Origin: Streptomyces viridiviolaceus
GTDB lineage: Bacteria; Actinomycetota; Actinomycetes; Streptomycetales; Streptomycetaceae
NCBI RefSeq assembly: GCF_014650995.1
Contig: NZ_BMWA01000004.1
Span: forward strand, 248,001-312,000
Length of the DNA: 64,000 bases
Direction of reading: 5' to 3'
Shown here: in pieces, positions 1 to 8,637 of the stretch
Position numbering within the stretch: position 1 is the stretch's first letter
How the letters are laid out: every line of letters begins with the position of its first letter
The notes under the pieces: model-generated
Told to the model about the DNA's origin: nothing
Database searches by the model: none
The model's input: the letters and a program-made list of their open reading frames with translations, nothing else
Program-made: the position numbers and the translations under genes

Positions 1-895
1 CGACGGTGGTGACGAACTCCGTGATCCAGCCGGCCAGCCGGTCGGGCCGGGTGCGCGGCACCCAGTGCCCCGCCGGCAGGGTGCGGCGGGTCAGCCGCGG
101 CGCCCACAGTTCCAGTTCGTCGTAGAGCCGCTCGGACAGGAACGAGTCCCCGAGGGGCGTGATGAGCTGCACAGGGGCGTGGGCGTACGCGTCGTTGCGC
201 GGGTGGCGCAGGCGTGGCCGTACGTTGTCCCGGTACAGCCAGGCCCCGTGCGCCGCGTCGGTGGGCAGCGAGGGCGTCGGGTAGTCGCCGCCGGGCACCT
301 TCTCGACGCGCCGGAGAATCCCCGGCCAGCGCTTGCCCAGCGGACCGCGCCAGGCCAGTTCGGGCAGCACGGGCGTGTGCAGCAGGTAGACGTACCAGGA
401 CTTGGCGCCCTGGCCGAGGAGCTGGCCGACCCGGCGCGGGGTGGGGCGCTTCAGGCGCCGGCCGATCCAGTGCCCGAAGTGGTCGAGGGACGGTCCGGAC
501 ATCGAGGTGAAGGAGGCGATCCGGCCCTCGGTGCGCCCCACCGTGACGAACTCCCAGGACTGCACCGAACCCCAGTCGTGGCCCACCAGGTGCACGGGAC
601 GGTCCGGGCTGACCGCGTCCGCCACGGCCAGGAAGTCGTCGGTCAGCTTCTCCAGCGTGAATCCGCCGCGCAGCGGTCGCGGAGCCGTGGACCGGCCGTG
701 GCCCCGGACGTCGTAGAGGACCACGTGGAAGCGGTCGGCGAGGCGGACGGCCACCTCTGACCAGACCTCCTTGGTGTCCGGATATCCGTGCACGAGGACG
801 ACCGTCGGCTGCTTCGGGTCGCCCAGCTCGGCCACGCACAGCTCCACCTCGCCCGTCCGGACCCGGCGTTCGCGCGCACCATCGAGCACCGTCAT
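1..895 (-). CDS. Alpha/beta hydrolase, probably the N-terminal part of an EphD-like hydrolase–SDR fusion (partial)
   Basis: About 298 residues are visible and the frame is still open at the window edge, so the C-terminus is missing. The hydrolase fold is clear: an oxyanion-hole motif HGYPD at residues 36–40, YDVRGHGRS at 61–69, and the nucleophile elbow GHDWGS with Asp107, the Asp nucleophile typical of epoxide hydrolases. The frame ends just after a hydrolase C-terminal stretch of the kind that, in actinobacterial EphD-type proteins, leads into a short-chain dehydrogenase domain; the fusion is inferred, not seen. The ATG at 893–895 has GGAGGA just upstream and overlaps the stop codon of the upstream M24 peptidase (ATGA), so the pair is probably translationally coupled. 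The substrate is unknown. Confidence 0.8.
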   Translation of the reverse strand, partial: MTVLDGARERRVRTGEVELCVAELGDPKQPTVVLVHGYPDTKEVWSEVAVRLADRFHVVLYDVRGHGRSTAPRPLRGGFTLEKLTDDFLAVADAVSPDRPVHLVGHDWGSVQSWEFVTVGRTEGRIASFTSMSGPSLDHFGHWIGRRLKRPTPRRVGQLLGQGAKSWYVYLLHTPVLPELAWRGPLGKRWPGILRRVEKVPGGDYPTPSLPTDAAHGAWLYRDNVRPRLRHPRNDAYAHAPVQLITPLGDSFLSERLYDELELWAPRLTRRTLPAGHWVPRTRPDRLAGWITEFVTTV

Positions 896-1734
896 TCCTC
901 CTCCGCCCAGCGCCGCACGTGCGGCAGATCGTCGTCCAGCCAGAAGGCGCTCTCCTCGGGGTCCCGGGAATCGGTGACGACGAGGATCTCCTCGAACTTC
1001 GCGCCCGTACCCCGGAAGCCGAGGTGGGGTTCGACCGCCCACAGCCCCGGCTGCGGCGGGTGGTCGGAGAAGCGGTACGGCGACCACAGCGGGGACCAGC
1101 CCTCGCGGTGGCCGTGCAGCGCGTCGCTCGCCAGGCCCTTGAGGGACTGGGTGCCGAAGCCGAACAGGCGTGGGGAGAAGCGTCGTTCCCGTACCCGGTC
1201 GACCTTGTGCGCGATCACCCCGAAGGGGTAGGCGCGATGCCGGTTGGCGTAGCCCTGGCGGACCATGAGGCGGTCCACGTCCTCGTAGATCTCCCGCAGC
1301 GGCCGGCGCTCGCGCACCCCGCGCAGGATGAGCTCGCGGTGCGCCTGAAGATCGGCCATCAGCCGGGCCTGGACCGGGTTCGATCCGAGGGAGCCCGAGA
1401 AGCCGATGTCGGCGGTGAAACCGCCGTACACCGGGGCCATGTCCAGGATGAACGGCATGCCGGGCTCCAGCCGGCGCCCGGTGGGGAAGAACTGCAGCGG
1501 GATGCGGAAGTCCGTGAAGGCGGTGCGGTCGCCGAACCAGGCGAAGGGCAGGTGGAACCAGTCCCGTACGCCTCTCTCGCACAGCCACTCGCGCTGCATC
1601 CGGGCCGCCTCGCGCTCGGTCACCCCCGGCTCCAGCCGGGCCGCGACGGCCTCGGCGCACTCGTAGGCGAGGCGCTGCACCTCTCGGAATCCACGCAGTC
1701 CGGCGCGGAGTTCCCCTGCCACTGCCGTCGTCAT
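892..1734 (-). CDS. M24-family metallopeptidase (Xaa-Pro aminopeptidase-like)
   Basis: A cytoplasmic protein of 280 residues with the pita-bread fold of M24 peptidases. The metal ligands are in order: Asp98 (LDMAPV), Asp109 (TADIGF), His176 (IAHKV), Glu235 (VEPHLG) and Glu248 or Glu249 (KFEEIL). A full dinuclear metal site is therefore present and the enzyme is likely active on proline-containing peptides or a related amide. It is shorter than PepP and lacks that family's N-terminal domain. The start is placed at ATG 1732–1734, which follows GGGGTGG; an in-frame ATG 45 bases upstream lacks a ribosome site. Its stop overlaps the start of the EphD-like gene. The substrate is unknown. Confidence 0.85.
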   Translation of the reverse strand: MTTAVAGELRAGLRGFREVQRLAYECAEAVAARLEPGVTEREAARMQREWLCERGVRDWFHLPFAWFGDRTAFTDFRIPLQFFPTGRRLEPGMPFILDMAPVYGGFTADIGFSGSLGSNPVQARLMADLQAHRELILRGVRERRPLREIYEDVDRLMVRQGYANRHRAYPFGVIAHKVDRVRERRFSPRLFGFGTQSLKGLASDALHGHREGWSPLWSPYRFSDHPPQPGLWAVEPHLGFRGTGAKFEEILVVTDSRDPEESAFWLDDDLPHVRRWAEEE

Positions 1735-1980
1735 GCCACCCCGTTCCACCCGATTCGTTACGGTCCGCTCCGACCGCACCGATCGCGCTACTCGCTCGTA
1801 ACGTGACGCCGCCGAATCTCCCAGTTGTTAGACCCGGCGTCAATAGGCCGGCCCGCACGGCATCCCGCCGGCCCGCCGTAGCTCTCAGGCAGGGCATCCC
1901 CTACGGGCCCGTAATACTCGAGACTGACCCCAAGACGGCTCTCCGGTCTGACGACCGGAGTGGCGGGCGTCACTACCGTC
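1735..1980. promoter_or_regulatory. Divergent intergenic region, M24 peptidase / ABC operon
   Basis: These 246 bases separate the minus-strand M24–hydrolase pair from the plus-strand ABC operon, so both promoters must lie here or close by. It is AT-richer than its surroundings around 1805–1845. I cannot define -35/-10 boxes or an operator with confidence. Confidence 0.4.
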
Positions 1981-2955
1981 ATGGGTGTGACTGTGATCGT
2001 GACCGAAAGCCTGAGCAAGCGGTTCCCCCGGGTGACCGCGCTCGACCGGCTCTCCGTGGACATCGGACCCGGTGTGACCGGACTCGTCGGGGCCAACGGC
2101 GCCGGCAAATCCACCCTGATCAAGATCCTGCTGGGTCTGTCCCCCGCCACCGAGGGCCGCGCCGAAGTGCTCGGACTCGACGTCGCAACCAAGGGCGCCG
2201 ACATCCGCGAACGGGTCGGCTACATGCCGGAGCACGACTGCCTGCCGCCCGACGTCTCGGCCACCGAGTTCGTCGTCCACATGGCGCGCATGTCCGGGCT
2301 GCCGCCGACGGCCGCCCGCGAGCGCACCGCGGACACACTGCGCCACGTGGGCCTGTACGAGGAGCGCTACCGCCCCATCGGCGGCTACTCGACCGGCATG
2401 AAGCAGCGCGTGAAGCTCGCGCAGGCCCTCGTCCACGACCCGCAGCTGGTCTTCCTGGACGAGCCGACCAACGGCCTCGACCCGGTCGGCCGAGACGAGA
2501 TGCTCGGCCTCATCCGGCGCATCCACACCGACTTCGGCATCTCGGTCCTGGTCACCTCACACCTGCTGGGAGAACTGGAGCGCACCTGCGACCACGTCGT
2601 CGTGGTCGACGGCGGCAAGCTGCTGCGCTCCAGCTCCACCACCGACTTCACCCAGACCACGACGACCCTCGCGATCGAGGTCACCGACACCGACGAGCAC
2701 CCCGACGGCACCCGCGCGGTGCGCGACGCGCTCCACGCGCGCGGGGTGACCGTCGAGGACGGCAGCGGCCTGCCCGGTGCCGGACACATCCTGCTGCTCA
2801 CCGCGGCGGGCGACGAGACGTACGACCTGGTCCGGGACGTCATCGCGGACCTCGGCCTCGGCCTGGTGCGCATGGAACAGCGCAGGCACCACATCTCGGA
2901 GGTCTTCAAGGACAACGACGCAGCACGGAAGGAGGCGGTCGGCCATGGCAACTGA
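1981..2955 (+). CDS. ABC transporter ATP-binding protein (ABC-2 exporter, first ATPase)
   Basis: A 324-residue nucleotide-binding subunit. It has Walker A GANGAGKST (residues 37–45), a signature region YSTGMKQR, Walker B LVFLDEPTNGLDP and an H-loop VTSH. The C-terminal 90 residues are the extension seen in drug- or lipid-export ATPases. It heads a tight operon in the order ATPase, permease, ATPase, permease, so it probably pairs with the membrane protein that starts inside its 3' end. The start is uncertain: ATG 1981 lacks an obvious Shine–Dalgarno sequence and nearby GTG codons are alternatives, so the mRNA could be leaderless. The cargo is unknown. Confidence 0.9.
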   Translation: MGVTVIVTESLSKRFPRVTALDRLSVDIGPGVTGLVGANGAGKSTLIKILLGLSPATEGRAEVLGLDVATKGADIRERVGYMPEHDCLPPDVSATEFVVHMARMSGLPPTAARERTADTLRHVGLYEERYRPIGGYSTGMKQRVKLAQALVHDPQLVFLDEPTNGLDPVGRDEMLGLIRRIHTDFGISVLVTSHLLGELERTCDHVVVVDGGKLLRSSSTTDFTQTTTTLAIEVTDTDEHPDGTRAVRDALHARGVTVEDGSGLPGAGHILLLTAAGDETYDLVRDVIADLGLGLVRMEQRRHHISEVFKDNDAARKEAVGHGN

Positions 2956-3853
2956 ACACCCCACGGCCACGGTGCCCGGTGACCAGACCCGCATCCACAA
3001 CATCGGCTACCGCAGCTACGACGGCCCCCGCCTCGGCCGCGCCTACGCCCGCCGCTCGCTGTACTCGCAGTCCCTGCGCGGCGCCTACGGCCTCGGCCGC
3101 TCGGCCAAGTCCAAGGTGCTGCCGATGCTGCTGTTCGTGGTGATGTGCCTGCCCGCCGGCATCATGGTCGCCGTCGCCGTCGCCACCAAGGCGAACGAAC
3201 TGCCCCTGGACTACACGCGCTACGCCATCGTCCTGCAGGCCGTCATCAGCCTCTACGTCGCCTCCCAGGCACCCCAGTCCGTCTCGCGCGACCTGCGTTT
3301 CAAGACGGTGCCGCTGTACTTCTCGCGGCCCATCGAGACCGCCGACTACGTCCGCGCCAAGTACGCGGCACTGGCCTCGGCGCTGTTCATCCTCACCGCC
3401 GCACCGCTGCTGGTGCTCTACGTGGGCGCGCTGCTCGCCGAACTCGACTTCGCGGACCAGACAGAAGGATTCGCACAGGGACTCGTCTCCGTGGCACTGC
3501 TCTCGCTGCTCTTCGCCGGCCTCGGCCTGGTCGTCGCCTCGGTCACCCCGCGCCGCGGCTTCGGCATCGCGGCCGTCATCGCGGTCCTGACCATCACCTA
3601 CGGCGCGGTCTCCACCCTCCAGGCCATCGCGGACGTCCAGGACAGCTCCGGAGCCGTCGCCTGGATCGGCCTCTTCTCGCCGATCACCCTCATCGACGGC
3701 GTGCAGTCCGCCTTCCTCGGCGCCACCTCGGCCTTCCCCGGCGGGGCCGGCCCGAGCAACGCGGAGGGCGTGGTCTACGTCCTCGTCACCCTGGGCCTGA
3801 TCGCCGGCACCTACGGCCTGCTGATGCGCCGCTACAAGAAGGTGGGACTGTGA
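2945..3853 (+). CDS. ABC-2 transporter permease
   Basis: A 302-residue membrane subunit of the upstream ATPase. A cytoplasmic N-terminal segment of about 60 residues is followed by roughly six hydrophobic segments. The first carries PMLLFVVMCLPAGIMVAVAV, and the last ends at the basic tail RRYKKVGL. The ATG overlaps the end of the preceding gene by 11 bases and has AAGGAGG about eight bases upstream, which fixes the start. Its TGA overlaps the GTG of the next ATPase. The fold fits ABC-2 exporters; the substrate cannot be read from the sequence. Confidence 0.88.
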   Translation: MATEHPTATVPGDQTRIHNIGYRSYDGPRLGRAYARRSLYSQSLRGAYGLGRSAKSKVLPMLLFVVMCLPAGIMVAVAVATKANELPLDYTRYAIVLQAVISLYVASQAPQSVSRDLRFKTVPLYFSRPIETADYVRAKYAALASALFILTAAPLLVLYVGALLAELDFADQTEGFAQGLVSVALLSLLFAGLGLVVASVTPRRGFGIAAVIAVLTITYGAVSTLQAIADVQDSSGAVAWIGLFSPITLIDGVQSAFLGATSAFPGGAGPSNAEGVVYVLVTLGLIAGTYGLLMRRYKKVGL

Positions 3854-4761
3854 CCACGCTGAACATCGACCACGTCTCCCGCTGGTTCGGCAACGTGGTC
3901 GCCGTCAACGACATCACCATGACCATCGGCCCCGGCGTCACCGGCCTGCTCGGCCCCAACGGCGCCGGGAAGTCCACCCTCATCAACATGATGGGCGGCT
4001 TCCTCGCCCCCTCCACCGGCGCCGTCACCCTCGACGGACAGCCGGTCTGGCGCAACGAGGCCATCTACCGGCACATCGGCATCGTCCCCGAGCGGGAGGC
4101 GATGTACGACTTCCTCACCGGCCGCGAGTTCGTCCTCGCCAACGCCGAACTGCACGGCCTCGGCGCCAAGGCGGCCCAGCGGGCGCTCGCCACCGTCGAG
4201 ATGGAGTACGCGCAGGACCGCAAGATCGCCACGTACTCCAAGGGCATGCGGCAGCGCGTGAAGATGGCGAGCGCCCTCGTCCACGACCCCTCCCTCCTCC
4301 TGCTCGACGAGCCGTTCAACGGCATGGACCCGCGCCAGCGCATGCAGCTCATGGACCTGCTGCGACGCATGGGCGACGAAGGCCGCACGGTGCTGTTCTC
4401 CTCGCACATCCTCGAAGAGGTGGAGCAGCTCGCCTGGCACATCGAGGTCGTCGTCGCCGGACGGCACGCGGCCAGCGGAGACTTCCGCAGGATCCGCCGC
4501 CTGATGACCGACCGACCGCACCGCTACCTGGTCCGCTCCAGCGACGACCGGACGCTGGCGGCGGCGCTGATCGCCGACCCGTCGACCTCCGGCATCGAGG
4601 TCGACGTGACGGAGGGCGCCCTGCGCATCCAGGCCGTCGACTTCGGCCGGTTCACGGCCCTGCTGCCCAAGGTCGCCCGCGACCACGGCATCCGGCTGCT
4701 CACGGTCTCGCCGTCCGACGAGTCCCTCGAGTCCGTCTTCTCGTACCTCGTCGCGGCGTAG
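3850..4761 (+). CDS. ABC transporter ATP-binding protein (second ATPase)
   Basis: A 303-residue nucleotide-binding subunit paralogous to the first ATPase. It has Walker A GPNGAGKST near residue 36, signature YSKGMRQR, Walker B LLLLDEPFNGMDP and an H-loop SSH. The start is GTG 3850, whose last bases form the TGA of the preceding permease (GTGA), indicating translational coupling. The same frame is open further upstream inside the permease gene, but that stretch is Arg/Pro-rich and noncoding. Two ATPases in one operon suggest a heterodimeric nucleotide-binding unit or two related exporters transcribed together. Confidence 0.9.
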   Translation: MTTLNIDHVSRWFGNVVAVNDITMTIGPGVTGLLGPNGAGKSTLINMMGGFLAPSTGAVTLDGQPVWRNEAIYRHIGIVPEREAMYDFLTGREFVLANAELHGLGAKAAQRALATVEMEYAQDRKIATYSKGMRQRVKMASALVHDPSLLLLDEPFNGMDPRQRMQLMDLLRRMGDEGRTVLFSSHILEEVEQLAWHIEVVVAGRHAASGDFRRIRRLMTDRPHRYLVRSSDDRTLAAALIADPSTSGIEVDVTEGALRIQAVDFGRFTALLPKVARDHGIRLLTVSPSDESLESVFSYLVAA

Positions 4762-4772
4762 GAGGCCGAAGA

Positions 4773-5492
4773 ATGTACGACCCCACAGTCGCCCGGCTCA
4801 CCTACCGGGCCCTGCTCGGCCGCCGCCGGGCCCTCATCCTGGGCGCGCTGCCCCTGCTGCTGCTCGTCATCACCGTGGCGGTGCGCGCCCTCGCCGGAGC
4901 CGACGACCAGACGACGGCCGACGTACTGGGCGGGTTCGCGCTCGCCACCATGGTGCCGATCATCGGCGTCATCGCCGGAACCGGAGCCATCGGCCCCGAA
5001 ATCGACGACGGCTCGGTGGTGTACCTGCTGTCCAAGCCCATCAAGCGCCCGACGATCATCTTCACCAAGCTGATCGTGGCCATCGCCGTGACGATGGTCT
5101 TCTCCGCCGTGCCCACGCTGATCGCCGGCCTGATCCTCAACGGCAACGGCCAGCAGATCGCCGTCGCCTACACGATCGCCGCGCTGGTCGCCTCCATCGC
5201 CTACGCCGCGCTGTTCCTGCTGCTGGGCACGGTGTCCCGGCACGCGGTGGTGTTCGGACTGGTCTACGCGCTCGTCTGGGAGGCCCTGTTCGGCTCCCTC
5301 GTGCCCGGCGCCCGCACCCTGAGCGTCCAGCAGTGGTCGCTCGCCGTGGCCCAGAAGGTCGCCGACGGGAACCTGGTGACCTCCGACGTCGGTCTGCCGA
5401 CGGCCACGGTGCTGCTGGTCGCGGTCACCGTGCTGGCGACCTGGTACGCCGGACAGAAGCTGCGCACGCTGACGCTCGCCGGGGAGGAGTGA
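4773..5492 (+). CDS. ABC-2 transporter permease (second)
   Basis: A 239-residue integral membrane protein with about six transmembrane segments. The N-terminus has RRRALILGALPLLLLVITV and the motif TGAIGPEIDDGSVVYLLSKP, a hallmark of ABC-2 permeases of the YhaP/NatB kind. ATG 4773 follows TAGGAGG 11 bases after the ATPase stop. It is the last gene of the four-gene exporter operon. No substrate clue is visible. Confidence 0.88.
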   Translation: MYDPTVARLTYRALLGRRRALILGALPLLLLVITVAVRALAGADDQTTADVLGGFALATMVPIIGVIAGTGAIGPEIDDGSVVYLLSKPIKRPTIIFTKLIVAIAVTMVFSAVPTLIAGLILNGNGQQIAVAYTIAALVASIAYAALFLLLGTVSRHAVVFGLVYALVWEALFGSLVPGARTLSVQQWSLAVAQKVADGNLVTSDVGLPTATVLLVAVTVLATWYAGQKLRTLTLAGEE

Positions 5493-5574
5493 CGGGTCCC
5501 GGTCCTTGACCGGGGCTTCACCCCGAGACCGGCACACTGACCGGACGGACGCACACACGGCTGGGAGGACCGCC

Positions 5575-5817
5575 ATGGCAGGGGATGCGCCTCAGCAGGA
5601 CGGACCCGGACGGCCCGAGGACGACTCCTGGGGCGACCTGGTCCTGGACGAGGACTTCGTCCGCGGCGCGCAGACCTCCGAGCCCTCCGCCCGCGCCCGG
5701 ATGCTCGCCGCCCGCTGGCGCCGCGAGGCGCCCGAACCCCAGCCGTGGCGCGCCGACGAGCCGCCCGCCGGCTGGTTCTTCAGCAAGATACGTCGCCGCA
5801 GGTGGCGCGGGCGGTGA
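5575..5817 (+). CDS. Small Streptomyces-type hypothetical protein (80 aa)
   Basis: An 80-residue polar protein with an acidic first half (EDDSWGDLVLDEDFV) and a strongly basic tail (KIRRRRWRGR). There is no signal peptide or membrane segment. ATG 5575 has GGGAGG at a good distance. It lies 82 bases after the ABC operon and may have its own promoter. I recognise no domain; short proteins of this composition are common in Streptomyces. The function is unknown. Confidence 0.65.
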   Translation: MAGDAPQQDGPGRPEDDSWGDLVLDEDFVRGAQTSEPSARARMLAARWRREAPEPQPWRADEPPAGWFFSKIRRRRWRGR

Positions 5818-5987
5818 CGGAGCCCGGCCGCCCATAATCAGTGGCGCCCGGCGCCCTGCAACGGCACTGTGGAGGACGCACAAGGCCGGACGGCGCCGGC
5901 GTCACGGGCGGCCGCTTCGAGCACGCGAGAAGCCCGGGGCCCTCGCGTGGGCCGCCCGACGGGGATCGTCGGCGCCGGACCGGCTGG

Positions 5988-6815
5988 TCAGCCGAGCAAT
6001 CGCTCCAGCACCAGCGCGATACCGTCCTCGTCGTTCGAGGACGTCACCTCGTCGGCCACCGCCTTCAGCTCCGCGTGGGCGTTGGCCATCGCCACGCCCC
6101 GGGCGGCCCAGCCGAACATCGGGACGTCGTTGGGCATGTCCCCGAAGGCGATCGTCTCCGCGGCCTTCAGACCGAGGCGGCGTGCCGCCAGCGACAGACC
6201 CGTGGCCTTCGACAGGCCGAGGGGAAGGAGCTCGACGACGCCTGCGCCGGCCATGGTGACCGTGACGAAGCCGCCCGCGGTCTGCCGGGCCGTCTCGGCC
6301 AGCTCGTCGTCCGACAGGGTCGGGTGCTGTATGTAGATCTTGTTCAGCGGCGCGGACCACAGGTCCGAGGCGTCGGTGAAGGGCACCGCCGGAAGCTCGC
6401 CCCCGACCTCGTAACCGGGTCCCACCAGGACGTCGCCGTCCAGGCCGTCGCGGCTGGCCGCCAGGTACAGCGGGCCGGTCTCCGCCTCGATCTTGGCCAG
6501 CGCCACCCCGGCCAGCTGGCGGTCCAGGGTGACCGAGGTCAGCAGGCGGTGTTCCCCGGCGTGGTACACCTGCGCGCCCTGGCCGCACACGGCCAGCCCC
6601 TCGTAGCCCAGGTCGTCCAGGACGTGCCGGGTCCACGGGACCGCGCGGCCGGTGACGACGATGTGGGCGGCGCCCGCCGCGGTGGCCGCGGCGAGCGCCT
6701 CACGGGTGCGCTGCGAGACCGTGTCGTCAGTGCGCAGCAGCGTGCCGTCGAGATCGGTCGCGATCAGGCCGTACGGGAACCGGGCGGATCCCGCAGCGGA
6801 GGCGGCGTCGGTCAC
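5988..6815 (-). CDS. HAD-IIB (Cof-type) family hydrolase
   Basis: A 275-residue cytoplasmic phosphatase. HAD motif I is DLDGTLL with the nucleophile Asp near residue 20, motif II is VVTGR, and motifs III/IV end in the [10 protein letters not shown] signature with Lys upstream (LSKATGL). The large C2B cap is typical of Cof/YbiV sugar-phosphate phosphatases. The start is GTG 6815: its bases overlap the TGA of serS (GTGA), so the two genes form a coupled pair. The specific substrate is unknown. Confidence 0.88.
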   Translation of the reverse strand: MTDAASAAGSARFPYGLIATDLDGTLLRTDDTVSQRTREALAAATAAGAAHIVVTGRAVPWTRHVLDDLGYEGLAVCGQGAQVYHAGEHRLLTSVTLDRQLAGVALAKIEAETGPLYLAASRDGLDGDVLVGPGYEVGGELPAVPFTDASDLWSAPLNKIYIQHPTLSDDELAETARQTAGGFVTVTMAGAGVVELLPLGLSKATGLSLAARRLGLKAAETIAFGDMPNDVPMFGWAARGVAMANAHAELKAVADEVTSSNDEDGIALVLERLLG

Positions 6816-8089
6816 TTGGCCACCGGCTCCAGGACCTCCCGGCCGCCCAGGTACGGGCGAAGCACCTCGGGCACGCGCACCGAACCGTCGGCCTGCTGGT
6901 GGTTCTCCAGGATCGCCACGATCGTGCGCGGCACGGCGCACAGCGTGCCGTTGAGCGTGGCCAGCGGACGCACCTTCTTGTCCTCGCGGACACGGATCGA
7001 CAGGCGCCGCGACTGGAACTCGGTGCAGTCCGACGTCGAGGTCAGCTCGCGGTACTTGCCCTGGGTCGGGATCCACGCCTCGCAGTCGAACTTGCGGGAC
7101 GCCGAGGCGCCCAGGTCCGCCGAGGCGACGTCGATGACCCGGAACGGCAGCTCCAGCGACGTCAGCCACTGCTTCTCCCACTCCAGCAGGCGCTGGTGCT
7201 CGGCCTGCGAGTCCTCGGGGAGGACGTAGGAGAACATCTCGACCTTGTCGAACTGGTGCACGCGGAAGATGCCCCGCGTGTCCTTGCCGTGCGATCCGGC
7301 CTCGCGGCGGAAGCAGGGCGAGAAGCCGGCGTAGCGCAGCGGCAGGCGCTCGGCGTCGAGGATCTCGTCCATGTGGTAGCCGGCGAGCGCCACCTCGGAG
7401 GTGCCGACCAGGTACAGGTCGTCCTTGTCCAGGTGGTAGACGTCCTGGGACGCCTGGCCGAGGAAGCCCGTGCCGCCCATGGCCTGCGGGCGCACCAGCG
7501 CCGGGGTCAGCATGGCCGTGAAGCCGGCCGCCGTGGCCTGGGCGAGCGCGGCGTTCACCAGGGCGAGCTCCAGAAGCGCGCCGACGCCCGTGAGGAAGTA
7601 GAAGCGCGAGCCGGAGACCTTGGCGCCGCGCTCGACGTCGATGGCGCCGAGCATCTGGCCGAGCTCCAGGTGGTCCTTGGGCTCGAAGCCCTCGGCACCG
7701 AAGTCGCGGATCGTGCCGTGCGTCTCCAGCGTGACGAAGTCCTCCTCACCGCCGACGGGGACGTCGGGGTGGACGAGGTTGCCGAGGCGCTGGAGCAGCT
7801 CCTGGGTCTCGGCGTCGGCCGCGTCGCGCTCGGCGTCGGCCGCCTTGACGTCGGCGGCGAGCTGGCTCGCCCGCTTCAGCAGCTCGGCCTTCTCGTCCCC
7901 GGTGGCCTTGCCGATGAGCTTGCCGAGGCTCTTCTGCTCGGCGCGCAGCTCGTCGAAGCGGACGCCGGACGACCTGCGCCGTTCGTCGGCGGACAGGAGG
8001 GAGTCGACGAGCGCGACGTCCTCTCCACGGGCGCGCTGCGACGCGCGCACACGGTCGGGGTCCTCACGGAGCAGGCGAAGGTCAATCAC
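6812..8089 (-). CDS. serS: Seryl-tRNA synthetase
   Basis: A class II aminoacyl-tRNA synthetase that charges tRNA-Ser; 425 residues, the usual length. The N-terminal tRNA-binding arm is a coiled coil (about residues 28–105). The catalytic core shows TSEVALAG, motif 2 with FRREAG and motif 3 [16 protein letters not shown]. The start is placed at GTG 8089 ([10 protein letters not shown]), where family homology begins; an in-frame ATG further upstream gives an atypical extension. It overlaps the HAD gene. Its own promoter must lie in the 8.1–8.3 kb region beside the DnaA boxes. No T-box leader is visible. Confidence 0.96.
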   Translation of the reverse strand: MIDLRLLREDPDRVRASQRARGEDVALVDSLLSADERRRSSGVRFDELRAEQKSLGKLIGKATGDEKAELLKRASQLAADVKAADAERDAADAETQELLQRLGNLVHPDVPVGGEEDFVTLETHGTIRDFGAEGFEPKDHLELGQMLGAIDVERGAKVSGSRFYFLTGVGALLELALVNAALAQATAAGFTAMLTPALVRPQAMGGTGFLGQASQDVYHLDKDDLYLVGTSEVALAGYHMDEILDAERLPLRYAGFSPCFRREAGSHGKDTRGIFRVHQFDKVEMFSYVLPEDSQAEHQRLLEWEKQWLTSLELPFRVIDVASADLGASASRKFDCEAWIPTQGKYRELTSTSDCTEFQSRRLSIRVREDKKVRPLATLNGTLCAVPRTIVAILENHQQADGSVRVPEVLRPYLGGREVLEPVAK

Positions 8090-8637
8090 GCGGTCAAGGC
8101 TACCGGTGCCCGGTGACGGCTCACGACTCACTATTGCCGATCGCACGCCTCACGTTCCGTTATGCGGGAATTGCACCATGTGCTCCCGCCTGTCAATAAA
8201 AGACGTCTCATTCCCTGTACGAGGCAGGGACCGGAGGGCGGTTGACCGGACTGCCTTGCGTGGAAGGGGACTTGGGGATACGGCCGTCCACGGGAATCCA
8301 CAGCTCGGAAAAGTTATCCACAGGCTGTGCGAAAGATCTGTGGACTCCGGAAGTGATCATTCCTAATCGGGCAAGCGGGTGCATGCGGGGCGAAGAATTC
8401 CTGATCCAAACCCCGCGCACGCCCACTTTCGAGTGGAAACGGTTCACTCCGGAGGATGGAGGGCAAGAAACAGGTGGACGAAGGGTGACCTGGACCCCTG
8501 TGCACGAAGAAGGGGTCTGTAGGGGGATTTGTCGACCGATTGGTGCTTGGTTGTCGACTTGTCCCCAGGTCGAGAAGCAGACCTGTGGATAACTTCTGTG
8601 GATAACCAAAATCAGGAGGTACGACCGGATCGAGCCG
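8090..8637. other. Gene-free 548-bp region between serS and pheA, with DnaA boxes
   Basis: No convincing coding frame is present. The stretch is relatively AT-rich for this genome and carries three perfect 9-mer DnaA boxes plus several near matches between 8294 and 8605. The serS promoter should lie at its left end. The short open frames inside have no codon bias or ribosome sites. Confidence 0.75.
8294..8605. promoter_or_regulatory. DnaA-box cluster
   Basis: Perfect boxes are TTATCCACA at 8314–8322 and its complement TGTGGATAA at 8584–8592 and 8597–8605. Near matches are GAATCCACA at 8294–8302, TGTGGACTC at 8339–8347 and TTGTCCCCA at 8559–8567. The last two perfect boxes are a close tandem pair four bases apart. 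Clusters of DnaA boxes outside oriC are known in Streptomyces, where they influence replication initiation; this one has that appearance but no adjacent dnaA or dnaN. Confidence 0.75.

Noticed and set aside
3145..3849. Upstream in-frame extension of the second ABC ATPase
   Set aside because: The stretch is an Arg/Pro/His-rich shadow of the permease gene. GTG 3850 is coupled to the permease stop and begins at the family N-terminus.
8090..8300. A T-box or other riboswitch leader for serS
   Set aside because: I found no T-box sequence or specifier-loop structure upstream of the start, and actinobacterial T-boxes are mainly on ileS.
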